NCBI RefSeq assembly: GCF_004331675.1
Contig: NZ_SJSN01000011.1
Location: 142,473 to 206,472 of the forward strand
Source: Pedobacter frigidisoli
GTDB taxonomy: Bacteria > Bacteroidota > Bacteroidia > Sphingobacteriales > Sphingobacteriaceae
Direction of reading: 5' to 3'
DNA: 64,000 nucleotides
Position 1 is the stretch's first letter. Each line of letters starts with the position of its first letter. Shown here one piece after another: positions 37,135 to 47,606 of this stretch. The position numbers and the translations under genes were made by a program. The notes under the pieces were generated by a model. That model made no database searches. It saw only the letters and a list, made by a program, of their open reading frames with translations, and was not told the origin of the DNA.

Positions 37135-38922
37135 ATGAAAAAAAACTACTTATTCAGCCTGATTTTTTTAATCGTAGCGATGATCAGTTCCTGTACTAAA
37201 CAAGGTTTAACTGGACCAGAAGGGCCAGCAGGACCAATCGGACCAGCAGGGCCAGTTGGAGCGCTTGGCGCTGCAGGTGCAGATGGAAGTATAATTTATA
37301 GTGGAACAACAGCGCCAGCTTTAACAGTTGGTAAACTTGGAGATTATTATTTAAATATCGCTACAGCTCAACTATATGGCCCAAAAGTGGCTTCAGGTTG
37401 GGGAACACCCATAACTTTAATGGGTGCAAATGGCGCTGCGGGAACCAATGGCACGAATGGAGCCAACGGTACAAATGGCACTAATGGTACAAATGGAACC
37501 AACGGAACCAATGGAAGTTCGACCTTAAGTGGCACAGGAGCACCAAATGCTGCTTTAGGAACAAACGGCGATTATTATCTCGATAAAACGAATTTTCTAT
37601 TGTATGGCCCGAAGATAGCATCTAGTTGGGGAATACCAATTTTATTGAGAGGTGCAGATGGAGCACAAGGCCCTACAGGTGCTGCTGGGAAAGATGGCAG
37701 CATCATTTATAGTGGCTCAGGAGCGCCAGTTACAACAATAGGCGTAATTGGAGATTATTATTTAGATAAAAATACAGCTAGTTTATATGGACCTAAAACT
37801 GCAGGTGGTTGGGGTACTGCTCTAATTCTCAAAGGTACAAATGGTACCAATGGAACGAACGGTGCAAACGGAACAAACGGTGCAAACGGAACGAACGGTG
37901 CAAATGGCACTGATGGAACCAATGGCACAAACGGTAGCGTAACTTATAGTGGTATTGCGCCACCAGATTCTACAATTGGCAATTTTGGCGATTACTATTT
38001 AAGCCGATTAACTTATGAGCTTTATGGCCCGAAAAACGTTGATGGTTGGGGAGTGCCTATTTTATTAAGAGGTGCAGATGGTGCTCAAGGCCCAACAGGA
38101 CCAGCGGGTGCTGATGGTACGATTATTTATAGCGGAGATTACAACCCCGATCCAAATTTGGGGAAAATTGGCGATTTCTATTTTGGTAGGTTAGTAACCA
38201 GAATGTTTGGTCCTAAAACGGTTTCAGGCTGGGGCGCTGGTACTTTCCTAAAAGGATCAGATGGTACCAATGGAACTAATGGTACCAATGGAAATACAAT
38301 CTTAAGTGGCGGCGGTTCTCCTCAAAACACATTAGGTAACAACGGAGATTTTTACATTGATTTATCAACATATACAATGTATGGCCCTAAAGCTGGCGGT
38401 GTTTGGAGCTTTCCTGGCATGAGTTTAAAAGGAGCAGATGGAAATTCTAACGTAATTGCTTTAGAAACAGCCGATAATGTAACTTTTAGCTGGATTGTGC
38501 AAACAGACAACTATGTACTAAGAAAACAGGGTGTTTCGTTTAACGATACTACAATGGTATTTAATATTCCTGCAGCAAACTTTACTGCGGCTAAAACTGG
38601 CGTAGTAATGGTTTATATCCGCAAAAATTCGGGTGGAGGTAGCTACAGTTGGCAACAGTTAAACTACACTGAAAAAACTAACGCTTACACAGTGAACTAT
38701 GTTTCTAACCTAAGGGTTAATGCGGCTGATGCCAAGGTTAGAATTTCCTATAATAATCCTTTTGTAACACATCAATCTTACCCAGTAGATAAGGTTCGGA
38801 TAGTAATTATTCCACCAAGTTCTATAGGAACATTGGGTACAATCGCTCCTAATCAATCGCCAATGTTGCAAGCTATGCAGAAACTTCATCTCAGCGATAA
38901 GGATTTCATAAAAATACAATGA
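37135..38922 (+). CDS. collagen-like surface lipoprotein with six repeated modules
   Basis: The 595-residue protein has a lipobox with Cys at residue 20 (MISSCTKQ). It then alternates Gly-X-Y tracts (such as GTNGTNGANG, the longest two at about residues 103-127 and 234-267) with six copies of a module of about 50 residues: YSG, a Pro/Ala-rich turn, GDYYLD, LYGPK and GWG with a following hydrophobic strand. The C-terminal region of about 140 residues is beta-rich and not repetitive. Gly-X-Y tracts suggest a triple-helical stalk that trimerises and projects modules from the cell. It is the first gene of the operon; a terminator-like hairpin follows. Confidence 0.85.
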   Translation: MKKNYLFSLIFLIVAMISSCTKQGLTGPEGPAGPIGPAGPVGALGAAGADGSIIYSGTTAPALTVGKLGDYYLNIATAQLYGPKVASGWGTPITLMGANGAAGTNGTNGANGTNGTNGTNGTNGTNGSSTLSGTGAPNAALGTNGDYYLDKTNFLLYGPKIASSWGIPILLRGADGAQGPTGAAGKDGSIIYSGSGAPVTTIGVIGDYYLDKNTASLYGPKTAGGWGTALILKGTNGTNGTNGANGTNGANGTNGANGTDGTNGTNGSVTYSGIAPPDSTIGNFGDYYLSRLTYELYGPKNVDGWGVPILLRGADGAQGPTGPAGADGTIIYSGDYNPDPNLGKIGDFYFGRLVTRMFGPKTVSGWGAGTFLKGSDGTNGTNGTNGNTILSGGGSPQNTLGNNGDFYIDLSTYTMYGPKAGGVWSFPGMSLKGADGNSNVIALETADNVTFSWIVQTDNYVLRKQGVSFNDTTMVFNIPAANFTAAKTGVVMVYIRKNSGGGSYSWQQLNYTEKTNAYTVNYVSNLRVNAADAKVRISYNNPFVTHQSYPVDKVRIVIIPPSSIGTLGTIAPNQSPMLQAMQKLHLSDKDFIKIQ

Positions 38923-38932
38923 TAGCGCTTTT

Positions 38933-38960
38933 ATCAGCAGGTTCATCGCCTGCTGATTTT
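38933..38960 (+). terminator. intra-operon terminator or attenuator
   Basis: A 9-bp perfect stem (ATCAGCAGG with its complement, loop of 7) is followed by TTTTTCT. It lies 10 nt after the collagen-like gene and 28 nt before the barrel gene, so it may reduce downstream transcription. Confidence 0.65.
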
Positions 38961-38987
38961 TCTAACGTATCCTTAAATCATGATTTT

Positions 38988-40673
38988 ATGAAACGCTTAT
39001 CAATATTATTTTCGGGGTTTTTGCTTGTGCTTTTTGTTGCATTCAGTGCTGCTGCACAAGATTTAGGTAGCATAGGGAAACAAAAACCAATTACCATAAA
39101 TGGATCGCTGGGCTTGGGCTTCGGAACTTATAATGTAAATGGCATTCCGGCAAGGCAAAGGGCTTTTTCTTATATATTTAATGGGGCGCCTACACTTTCC
39201 TTATATGGTGTTTCATTCCCATTTACAGTTGTTGTAAGCGATCAACAGCGAAGTTATACCCAACCTTTTAATCAATACGGTATCAGCCCAACTTATAAAT
39301 GGGCAACGTTTCATGCTGGCTGGCGTAGTTTAGAGTTTTCTCCATTTACCTTAGCGGGGCATAATTTTTTGGGTGGCGGTGTAGAATTAAATCCCGGTAA
39401 ATTAAGGCTGGGGTTTATTTACGGTCGATTCAATAAAGCTATTGAAGAAGATCTAAACCAGCCTTTAGCTTTGGCGCAACAATCGGCCTATAAAAGAACT
39501 GCCTACAGTTTAAAACTCGGCTTAGGAACAGAGCGAAACCATTTCGATTTAATCTTCTTAAATGGTAAGGATGATGTTAATTCATTGGCTATAAAGCCAA
39601 CATCGTTCTTATTAACTCCAGCCCAAAATATGGTTTTAGGTTTTTCATCAAAATTTAGCTTTTTAAAGCATTTTGTAGTAGATATGGATGTTTCGGGAAG
39701 TATTTACACACGGAATGTTTTATCAGATACGATTCAAAACCTAGAGCTTAATAAGATCAATTTCATTAAAAAACTAATCACTTTAAACGCTTCAACTCAA
39801 TTATTAACAGCTGCACAAACCAGTATTGGCTACCAAGCCACAAACTACAACTTAAAAGTTCGGTACCGTAGGGTAGATCCTGATTATAAAAGTATGGGTG
39901 CCTATTATTTCGAAACTGATGTTCAGAATTACACGCTCGAGGGAATGTTGAGACTACTAAAAGGGCAAATGCAATTAAGCGGAAGCTTTGGTATTCAAAA
40001 TGATAATATCCTGCACGATAAATCTTTCCGTTCTAACCGAAAAATTGGTTCGGCAAATGTTTCATACAACAAACCAGATTATGGTATCGATCTTCGATAT
40101 ACAAACTTTGGCATCACTCAAGATAGAGGTCTTAATCCGGTTATCGATATGTTACGAGTAGCTAGAACTAACCATAATTTAAGTTCAGTATTTAGATATA
40201 GTATTAATAATGAATCGATTACTCATGGTTTTGTTTTGGTTGGGAACATTCAGTCGCTTATCGATTTAAATGAATTTACAAAGCCAAATAGTAAATCGAA
40301 CAGTAAAATTGTAAATCTTTCGTACCAATTAGGATTGCCAAAAAAATCGTTTGGAGCAAATATAAGTGGGAGTTATACAGTGGCTGATGTTTCTTTTGGA
40401 AGAACGATTTTCTATGGACCAACCTTAGGTGTAAGCCAATCCATGGATAAGGGAAATTTAGGCCTTAATGCTGCGGTAAGTTATCAATTGCAGCGAAATA
40501 ATGATATCGACGCGGGAAATATTTTCAATATAAACTTTAATAGTTCTTATCGTTTAGGCAAAAAGAATGCTGCAAATCTTTCTATTAATTACCTCAAAAG
40601 CAGCTCGAAAGATATTACCCTACCATCATTTAATGAGTTAAGATCCAGTCTTGGTTTAGTTCACTCCTTTTAA
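38988..40673 (+). CDS. outer-membrane beta-barrel protein
   Basis: The 561-residue protein (ATG at 38988; an upstream in-frame ATG at 38919 overlaps the previous stop and lacks a signal peptide) has a clear signal peptide ending in FSAAAQ. The rest is a long succession of amphipathic strands, ending in a hydrophobic, aromatic C-terminus (SSLGLVHSF), as in outer-membrane barrels. No family name is recognised. Its position between two exported surface proteins suggests a role in their export or anchoring. That is inference. Confidence 0.75.
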   Translation: MKRLSILFSGFLLVLFVAFSAAAQDLGSIGKQKPITINGSLGLGFGTYNVNGIPARQRAFSYIFNGAPTLSLYGVSFPFTVVVSDQQRSYTQPFNQYGISPTYKWATFHAGWRSLEFSPFTLAGHNFLGGGVELNPGKLRLGFIYGRFNKAIEEDLNQPLALAQQSAYKRTAYSLKLGLGTERNHFDLIFLNGKDDVNSLAIKPTSFLLTPAQNMVLGFSSKFSFLKHFVVDMDVSGSIYTRNVLSDTIQNLELNKINFIKKLITLNASTQLLTAAQTSIGYQATNYNLKVRYRRVDPDYKSMGAYYFETDVQNYTLEGMLRLLKGQMQLSGSFGIQNDNILHDKSFRSNRKIGSANVSYNKPDYGIDLRYTNFGITQDRGLNPVIDMLRVARTNHNLSSVFRYSINNESITHGFVLVGNIQSLIDLNEFTKPNSKSNSKIVNLSYQLGLPKKSFGANISGSYTVADVSFGRTIFYGPTLGVSQSMDKGNLGLNAAVSYQLQRNNDIDAGNIFNINFNSSYRLGKKNAANLSINYLKSSSKDITLPSFNELRSSLGLVHSF

Positions 40674-40680
40674 AAAATTA

Positions 40681-43600
40681 ATGTTTATGAAAAATTTCTA
40701 TCAAATTATAAAGGGTTTCAGTAGAACATCAACATTGTTTTTGATATTCTTTTTATGGATAGGTATTTACCACGCTATCGCTCAAACTAATCCATCGGTA
40801 AATATTTCAGTAACAATTGCTGGTCCTTACTCGCCATTTTATTCTGATTATGCAGGTCCAAATGCATCCAAAGTATTACTGATTGTTCAAAATTTAACGG
40901 CAACACAGAGGAGCATAAAATTAACAGGACAGTTAACTGGTGATAATGGCATAAAAATAACTACGAAATCTAACTACGTACCGCTAAAACCAATTCTTTT
41001 AGGTCCGAATGAAACAAAGCAGCTAAATGGGCTGGCTTTAACTGATATTTTTGACTTGAATACCTTAAATGTTTACGGAGTTGATAAGGTGAAACTCGTT
41101 CAAACATCTCGCTTACCCGAAGGTAATTATACTTTTTGTATTCAGGCTGTAGATATGGCAAACAATCAGGTAATTTCATCTAACGCTCCACTGGGTTGTA
41201 CAACGATAAGTATCATTTATCCAGATGCGCCATTTCTAATCAATCCAATCCAAAACTCGGCTACTCAAAAAATGTTTTCGTTTGCTTGGGCCAATGCGAA
41301 CATTGTTCCAGGTACAACACAGTACACCTTGCAAGTAGTCGAAATGCCTGATGTAAGGCAAGATCCCAATCAAGTTTTAAACGCGGCAACAAGATTTGCC
41401 ATAAACAGGACGATTTTTAAGTTAACAAGTACAATTTTATCTCCGTCAGATCCACCTTTAATAGAGGGAAAGCGTTATGCATGGCGAATTATCGCTACCG
41501 ACCTCACAGGGCAAGTGGTTTTTAAAAATAGAGGGATTAGTACAGCAAATGAATTTCGCTATCTCGAAAAGCCATACATCGCCTCAACGTTCGAACTTAA
41601 AACACCAGAGGAAAACAAAAGAATTAAGAATTTAAATGACCTCGTTTTTGAATGGAAATTCACAGACAATTCTGCCTTGAATGATAATGTTGGGTTTTAT
41701 GATGGGCCACAGAGACAAAACAGTTTTAATAGTGGAAACTTGTTAGGTGGAAGCAGCAGTAAATTCGAATTGTATATTAAAAGAGTTAAAACTGCAGATG
41801 AAATTTCTGCTGAGAAAAGAGCAGGTTGGAGCAATGCCTTTGGTAAATCAAATGTTGTAAAAGATAATGGTATTGTTATTCCCATAGATAAACAAATGAT
41901 AGATTTTAAATCTACGCCGGCAATGGCTAATTACTTGAAAGATGATAATAGTTATGAATGGTATATTAAGGATACTAAAACAGCTACAGAATCAGCTAAA
42001 CGGATATTTGTTGTCAAATATGATAAGGTTATCATCAACTACAACGTAAAGGTATCTGGTAATTTGAAATATAAATTTGCTGCTGATCAAAAAGGTATAG
42101 AATTGGCGGCAAAAGATATTCAAATAATGCGGGTTAGGTTATTGGCCCCAATCTATAAAGTTAAGCGCAAGGTTACTACAACTCAAAATGGAGTTGAAAA
42201 AACAGATGTTAAGGAAATAGACAGTGTTGCTATGGTTAGTAATTTAACAAGCTATCCATACGGGCAAACGAGTTTGGCAACTGCTGGTTTTGTTACGTCT
42301 GCAACCACTGATAAAAATGGTAATTTTCAGGTTTCTGTTCCCATTAGTACAAGCCAATATGTTATTCATGATGACAATATTATCGTACCAGGAACTAAAA
42401 AAAGGTATGCGGAGGTAGATGGATTGGTAGTTAGAGTTAACGATTCTCGTTTTTCTGATGCCAATTGGTTTATCTATCCAACATCAGATCATCAAAGTAT
42501 TTTATTAGATGATGAAACCGTTCAAGTATTTGATTATAAGCTAAACGTTAAGTTTAATGTAACTAACCAAAAAGATTATAAGGGTAAATTATATGTTCTG
42601 AAAAATGAGAATAGCTTGGTAAAAGGAGAAGTAATGAATGTTGCTGGAGAAACTAAGGACGTTCTAAACATGACCAAGAATAATTATTATGTACCTAGCG
42701 ATAAATCTAGCTCTCAATATAAATATAGCCATACACCTTACAGTGTTGTTGGATCTCAAAAGGTTGAAAATGCACAAAATATAGACTTTTCAAAGCTAGC
42801 AGTATCGCTTACTAAAGATGATGTTTACACGGTGTATTTTGAGCCAGATATAGCGCAAAACGCACTATATTTTACTCCACAAACCATTAACAAAAGGGTA
42901 GTAAAACCTGCTGGTTTTTTAAGTACTAAGTTTGGTAGTACAGTTCCAAATCAAACTTTAACTTTTGGCCCAAAATACCTAACCATGAAAGTTTCAGGTA
43001 GGTATTTATACGAATGGAAATTGCCGTACGGTAAGCCATTTACTAAAAAACCTTTACCAGAAAGAACCAAGCTTATTTTAATGAGGGGAAACCTGAATTA
43101 TACCAGCATGGGCAATACTGCAACAGCTGATAAAACTAAAACTGTAGCTACAGCTACAATTGGTAAAAATGGAGAATATAGTTTTAAGCTCGGAGTATTC
43201 GATTACGATTCATTTAATGGGAACGAAGGGCGTGATTTTTACATTCTTATCGATGATAATTACTACTCTTCGGAACCGCAAACCATTAAATACAATCAAA
43301 ATGCAGATATTGTAATGACTGAGCTGGTTGCTCAAGTTAATCAGTTTTCTTTTACCTCGAGGTTAAGAAACCAAGCTACCAATAAACCAGTAGCCTTAAT
43401 GGAGGTTTACCTTTGTAGAAAACAGGGAGCAAAGCCCCTTACTATCCCATCGGATGAGGGAGACCCCGGACGAAAAGACTACTTTAAGAAAGTATATACA
43501 GATAATTATGGTACTAAGTACGATATTATTGATAAGATTGAGCCTGGAAAACTTAGTGCAGATGGAAGTTTTACCTTTAATCGATTGGTACTTCCTTCGG

Positions 43601-46600
43601 CAGATTTAACTGATGAATATTTTATTTTGGCTGAGCCAATGAGTACAAGCCAAGATAACTTTGTAACCGAAAGAGGATTTACCTTAACAACAATCCTAAA
43701 AAATTTAAAGGCAAAAGAATATCGATACTACATTCATGAATTTAATGTTCAGGAAGATCCATACGAGTTTTCATACAACCAAAATGCATTTCAGGTTGTA
43801 CCTGTTCAACCCCAAATCCCTTATATAGATGGTGCAGTTTATCCATATAGCAACACTTCTACATCAGTATTATCTGGTGTTAAAATGGAGTTGTTTGATA
43901 TGGATAACACAAAAATAAAAGACACAGCTACACCAGCTGAGTTTGAGAAATATTATGCCAATAAAGCTCCTTTAGGCAAAGCTCAAATAACAGGCACCAA
44001 CGGAAGATTTTTATTTAATGAGTTTTATAAACCAAATGATAAAGTTGGGAAACTGCTTAAGTTAAGTAAACAAGGTTTTATAACCTCGTATAGGCCTGTG
44101 CAACAAGGAAAACCCTTAATTGCTGGACAAAGAGCAAATATGCCAAAGGTTTATTTAGACTTGCCAATCACATTTAATGTTATAGTAACTGATAAGGGTG
44201 GCAATAATCCAGTTCCAGCTCGTATTATTGTGGGTGATGATTTTAGTTGGAGCGATACCCAAGAAATTGGAGGTAACTATAACCCCAATACGGGCACCTA
44301 TAAAGCTGGTATTGAGCAGGCAATTTTGTCTTCTCCAAGAGGTGAGGTTAGCTTTACCATTATTCCTGATAATAAAGCTAAGTATAAAACTACGATCGTA
44401 AAAAGGAATATTTATATCGATAACCAGAGTGTAGCAGCATTCGAGGTGGAGTCTAACCAGCATAACATAATAGTAAGTTGCATAAATGCTGCAACAGGAA
44501 AAGGGGTAGAAGCAAGCGTTAGCCTCAATAATAAATATGATAAATTCGAATATCAAAGTAAAGATTTAAGTAGCTTTTTAGGCGGTTGGATAACTACAGC
44601 TAGTTTTGTAGCCGCAGGTACAGATTTTGAATTAAAAGTAATTCCGGTAGGTAATTATACCATCGGCAAAACTAAGTTTCATTCAGATATGTCAGAAACT
44701 GTTCATGTAACGGTTTATGTAAACGAAGCAGGTACAATTAATGTATCTGGTAAAGAAAATGGAATTAAAACTAATTTTGCGGTATCTGTTTGGGGCTATG
44801 ATGATGATGAATATATTGTAAAGAAAAACAGTACCGGGTACTTTATTTCTAGATTACCACTAAACGATGGCAGCATGTTTAATTGGTTTACTGCTGTTAT
44901 TGGTACAAAAAGTGGATATTTGGGGCAATCGCAGCCTGCACTTTTATACAGTACAGAAACCCAATACGTAAAATTTGATTTCACCAAATTACCTGGGGGA
45001 TTAAAGGAAAATCTGTATGGATTCCCAATACAAATTAGTGATGCCAAGGCTTTGAGTGATGGTAAATATAGCATATCAGGCAGGCTAAACCCACAAGGAA
45101 TAGCGAGTAATAGTAGCTTAACTCCTGCCGATCCGGCTAATTGGTTAAGTTTTTATACGGTTACCGTACAGCCAGGATCACCCACACAAGCGCAAAAAGT
45201 TTTAATTAAGGTAGACTTTGTAGAAAACGAACTAAAAGCTATTCTTCATAAAAATTATAATGTTACAATTGTAGATCAAGCAGGATTATCCTTAAGTACA
45301 GATGGCGATGGAGCAAGTATTTTGGGTAGGGTAGCGCTCGATCCTGCTTCACTGCCAAATGGATTAAAAACCTCAAAATCAGGCTATAGTGGCGATAAAA
45401 ATTCGCTATATCTAAACTTAGAGAATAGTTCTTTTGCCGCTTTATACCAACTTTCTCCTACCTATACAGATCTTATGCGGACTTTTAGTTCTGCAGGATC
45501 TGACATGCTCAACCAACCCTTATTGGTAACTGGGTTTGATAAAACTCAAATTAATTTTAAGGCTGTTGATGATCTTTCCATCATCCCTGAAGAGAAGATA
45601 TTTCTTAAAGCTGATGGAATGAAATTTAAGATCAAAATAAAAACTGACCTTAAGTACGTAAAATCAGGTTACGAGAATATTAATGCAGCTGCAACTTTTA
45701 ACATTAATAATACGGGTTACACAACAGAAAATGAGCAACCTATATCTATGGGTTTAAATTTATGGAAGCTAGAAATAAATCAATGGAAATTGAATAATAA
45801 TGGTCTTATGGCCAACAAGGGCAACCTAAACACACTTGGCATAACCATACCATTTAAAAACCTTCCAATTAAATATAAAGAAATTGGTTATGGAACTTTC
45901 GATATTCAGAAACTGAAACTTTTAAACGCTTGGGATGTAAAATTTAATGCTCAAGATGTAATAACGAGTTTTGGGTACGATAAGGGATACTCTGCAACTA
46001 AAGGAGCTTGGTCAGTATCTATCTTAGCAAAATCTGAAATTGCAAACTTAGCATCCATAAAAGGTTTGCCAGATTTAAAACCAACTGACGAGATTTTTAT
46101 TAACAATATTAACCTTTACGATACTGGAAATGAAAATGATACAAGGATTTTACTTACCGAAAATCAACCAGCTGTTACCTTGAACGAATTTGCCAGTTTT
46201 AGACCAGGTACTATGTTTGGCGATGCAAACTCTGTTGTTTTTAGAGGTGGGTTAGATATGAACATTCCGAACTTGTCAGGATTGGAAAGTGTAGTTTATG
46301 ATTTGAAATACCAGGTTGTAAACGGGCAATTTTTACATATTCACGATACACCTTTTCAAAATTTGGTTTTGGATGCCAATGGTGTGAAAATTAACTTTAC
46401 AGGAAGCCAAGAGTTTACTAAAAACAAGTTGTTGCTACGTGGAGTATTGAGGGATAAAGATCCATTGGGTAAATACCAAATAAATGTAGAGCTTAATAAA
46501 AATCTTAATGAAACTAGTATCGCTCTCGATAAGAGTAAGCCTGCAATTATCAGATTATCTGAGGATGCATCTGGTAGTTATTTAGATAATGCAGTGGGAG

Positions 46601-47598
46601 ACATGCTTGTTACAAATAATGCTTGGAATAACTTCAAGTTTAGTGGCGATTTAACGGGTGCAGAGGGTATTAATCCGCAGCAATCTAGATTGGCATTTGA
46701 AGTGAAAGGCGATTTGGTAGCCAATAATAATAAAATTGGTGTTCAAAATATGGATGCGGGCGGTATGCAAGGGTTAAATATTGCTTACGATTTTGATCAA
46801 AAAGCGCTGGTTGGTTCAGCAAGTATTTATCAACAAACAAGCCTCGCCAATATTAATCTAGATATCGATCTAAAAATTGGCAGTAAAGAATGGTATATTT
46901 TCTGTAATGGTATCGCTACTGATATTCAATACATGCCAATTTTAAATCAAGTTGCCGTAGGCACCATGATTGGTAATGCCGCCTTAAATGAAGCACAAAG
47001 ACAATCTTTGTATAAACATTTTAAGGGTAATGATGTTCCAGAGGCATTTAAAAGTGCTATGGGCAATGTAAAGGGAATGATCATGGTACTATCTGCTGAT
47101 ATTAAGTTACCAGTATTACCAAGCTTTGATCTTGATCTCGACCCAGTTGCGCATTGTGAGGTTAAGTATGGTATTTATGCCAATTTGTATTATAACTTAG
47201 GTTTCGGATTGAAGAAAGAGGATTTGTCATTAGCCTTGGGTGCAAGAGTTGGTGCCTACGTTAAGCTAGGTGTTGGAGTAAGCATAGGCTTAGCTTGCGC
47301 TGGCGTAAATTTAGGAGCAGATGCATACGCAGATGTTAGCGGAAGCTTAGTGCCATTTGCTCCTGGTGGTGCGCAATTCTCACTAGATGCAGGTTTAACA
47401 TTTAAACTGCTCGGTGAAGCTTACGTTGGTGCAGGTATATGTAATAGTAGCTGTGAAACGCCTTGTTTTGATGCTGGTTTGTTCGATGTTTGTAGTCCTA
47501 TACCTTGCGTTAGAAAATCATTAAAGGAAACTTTGGTATTAGGCCTGGGTGGAAAGTTTGATAACAGTGGCTTTCATTTTGCAGCATTTAAAAAATAA
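40681..47598 (+). CDS. giant exported multi-domain protein, 2305 residues
   Basis: The protein has a long signal peptide (residues 1-35, cut after HAIAQ; ATG at 40687 is an alternative start) and no membrane helix afterwards. The first 300 residues (ISVTIAGPYSPFYSDYAGP, KVLLIVQNLTATQRSIKL, LPEGNYTFCIQAVD) look like beta-sandwich domains related to TANFOR-type Bacteroidota proteins. Many further strand-rich repeats with TTDKNGNFQV-like and TGTNGRFLFNEF-like segments resemble carboxypeptidase-regulatory domains. The last 200 residues are Gly-rich, with a Cys-rich end (CNSSCETPCFDAGLFDVCSPIPC). No type IX secretion C-terminal domain is visible. It starts 7 bp after the barrel gene and belongs to the same operon. 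Confidence 0.85.
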   Translation: MFMKNFYQIIKGFSRTSTLFLIFFLWIGIYHAIAQTNPSVNISVTIAGPYSPFYSDYAGPNASKVLLIVQNLTATQRSIKLTGQLTGDNGIKITTKSNYVPLKPILLGPNETKQLNGLALTDIFDLNTLNVYGVDKVKLVQTSRLPEGNYTFCIQAVDMANNQVISSNAPLGCTTISIIYPDAPFLINPIQNSATQKMFSFAWANANIVPGTTQYTLQVVEMPDVRQDPNQVLNAATRFAINRTIFKLTSTILSPSDPPLIEGKRYAWRIIATDLTGQVVFKNRGISTANEFRYLEKPYIASTFELKTPEENKRIKNLNDLVFEWKFTDNSALNDNVGFYDGPQRQNSFNSGNLLGGSSSKFELYIKRVKTADEISAEKRAGWSNAFGKSNVVKDNGIVIPIDKQMIDFKSTPAMANYLKDDNSYEWYIKDTKTATESAKRIFVVKYDKVIINYNVKVSGNLKYKFAADQKGIELAAKDIQIMRVRLLAPIYKVKRKVTTTQNGVEKTDVKEIDSVAMVSNLTSYPYGQTSLATAGFVTSATTDKNGNFQVSVPISTSQYVIHDDNIIVPGTKKRYAEVDGLVVRVNDSRFSDANWFIYPTSDHQSILLDDETVQVFDYKLNVKFNVTNQKDYKGKLYVLKNENSLVKGEVMNVAGETKDVLNMTKNNYYVPSDKSSSQYKYSHTPYSVVGSQKVENAQNIDFSKLAVSLTKDDVYTVYFEPDIAQNALYFTPQTINKRVVKPAGFLSTKFGSTVPNQTLTFGPKYLTMKVSGRYLYEWKLPYGKPFTKKPLPERTKLILMRGNLNYTSMGNTATADKTKTVATATIGKNGEYSFKLGVFDYDSFNGNEGRDFYILIDDNYYSSEPQTIKYNQNADIVMTELVAQVNQFSFTSRLRNQATNKPVALMEVYLCRKQGAKPLTIPSDEGDPGRKDYFKKVYTDNYGTKYDIIDKIEPGKLSADGSFTFNRLVLPSADLTDEYFILAEPMSTSQDNFVTERGFTLTTILKNLKAKEYRYYIHEFNVQEDPYEFSYNQNAFQVVPVQPQIPYIDGAVYPYSNTSTSVLSGVKMELFDMDNTKIKDTATPAEFEKYYANKAPLGKAQITGTNGRFLFNEFYKPNDKVGKLLKLSKQGFITSYRPVQQGKPLIAGQRANMPKVYLDLPITFNVIVTDKGGNNPVPARIIVGDDFSWSDTQEIGGNYNPNTGTYKAGIEQAILSSPRGEVSFTIIPDNKAKYKTTIVKRNIYIDNQSVAAFEVESNQHNIIVSCINAATGKGVEASVSLNNKYDKFEYQSKDLSSFLGGWITTASFVAAGTDFELKVIPVGNYTIGKTKFHSDMSETVHVTVYVNEAGTINVSGKENGIKTNFAVSVWGYDDDEYIVKKNSTGYFISRLPLNDGSMFNWFTAVIGTKSGYLGQSQPALLYSTETQYVKFDFTKLPGGLKENLYGFPIQISDAKALSDGKYSISGRLNPQGIASNSSLTPADPANWLSFYTVTVQPGSPTQAQKVLIKVDFVENELKAILHKNYNVTIVDQAGLSLSTDGDGASILGRVALDPASLPNGLKTSKSGYSGDKNSLYLNLENSSFAALYQLSPTYTDLMRTFSSAGSDMLNQPLLVTGFDKTQINFKAVDDLSIIPEEKIFLKADGMKFKIKIKTDLKYVKSGYENINAAATFNINNTGYTTENEQPISMGLNLWKLEINQWKLNNNGLMANKGNLNTLGITIPFKNLPIKYKEIGYGTFDIQKLKLLNAWDVKFNAQDVITSFGYDKGYSATKGAWSVSILAKSEIANLASIKGLPDLKPTDEIFINNINLYDTGNENDTRILLTENQPAVTLNEFASFRPGTMFGDANSVVFRGGLDMNIPNLSGLESVVYDLKYQVVNGQFLHIHDTPFQNLVLDANGVKINFTGSQEFTKNKLLLRGVLRDKDPLGKYQINVELNKNLNETSIALDKSKPAIIRLSEDASGSYLDNAVGDMLVTNNAWNNFKFSGDLTGAEGINPQQSRLAFEVKGDLVANNNKIGVQNMDAGGMQGLNIAYDFDQKALVGSASIYQQTSLANINLDIDLKIGSKEWYIFCNGIATDIQYMPILNQVAVGTMIGNAALNEAQRQSLYKHFKGNDVPEAFKSAMGNVKGMIMVLSADIKLPVLPSFDLDLDPVAHCEVKYGIYANLYYNLGFGLKKEDLSLALGARVGAYVKLGVGVSIGLACAGVNLGADAYADVSGSLVPFAPGGAQFSLDAGLTFKLLGEAYVGAGICNSSCETPCFDAGLFDVCSPIPCVRKSLKETLVLGLGGKFDNSGFHFAAFKK

Positions 47599-47606
47599 AT
47601 ATAGAT

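Noticed and set aside
37441..37936. short DNA repeats suggestive of a CRISPR array
   Set aside because: They are triplet-based and in frame, encoding Gly-X-Y tracts, with no spacers.
44155..44556. 133-residue frame antisense to the giant protein
   Set aside because: It has no family resemblance and lies inside a frame that is continuous for 2305 codons.
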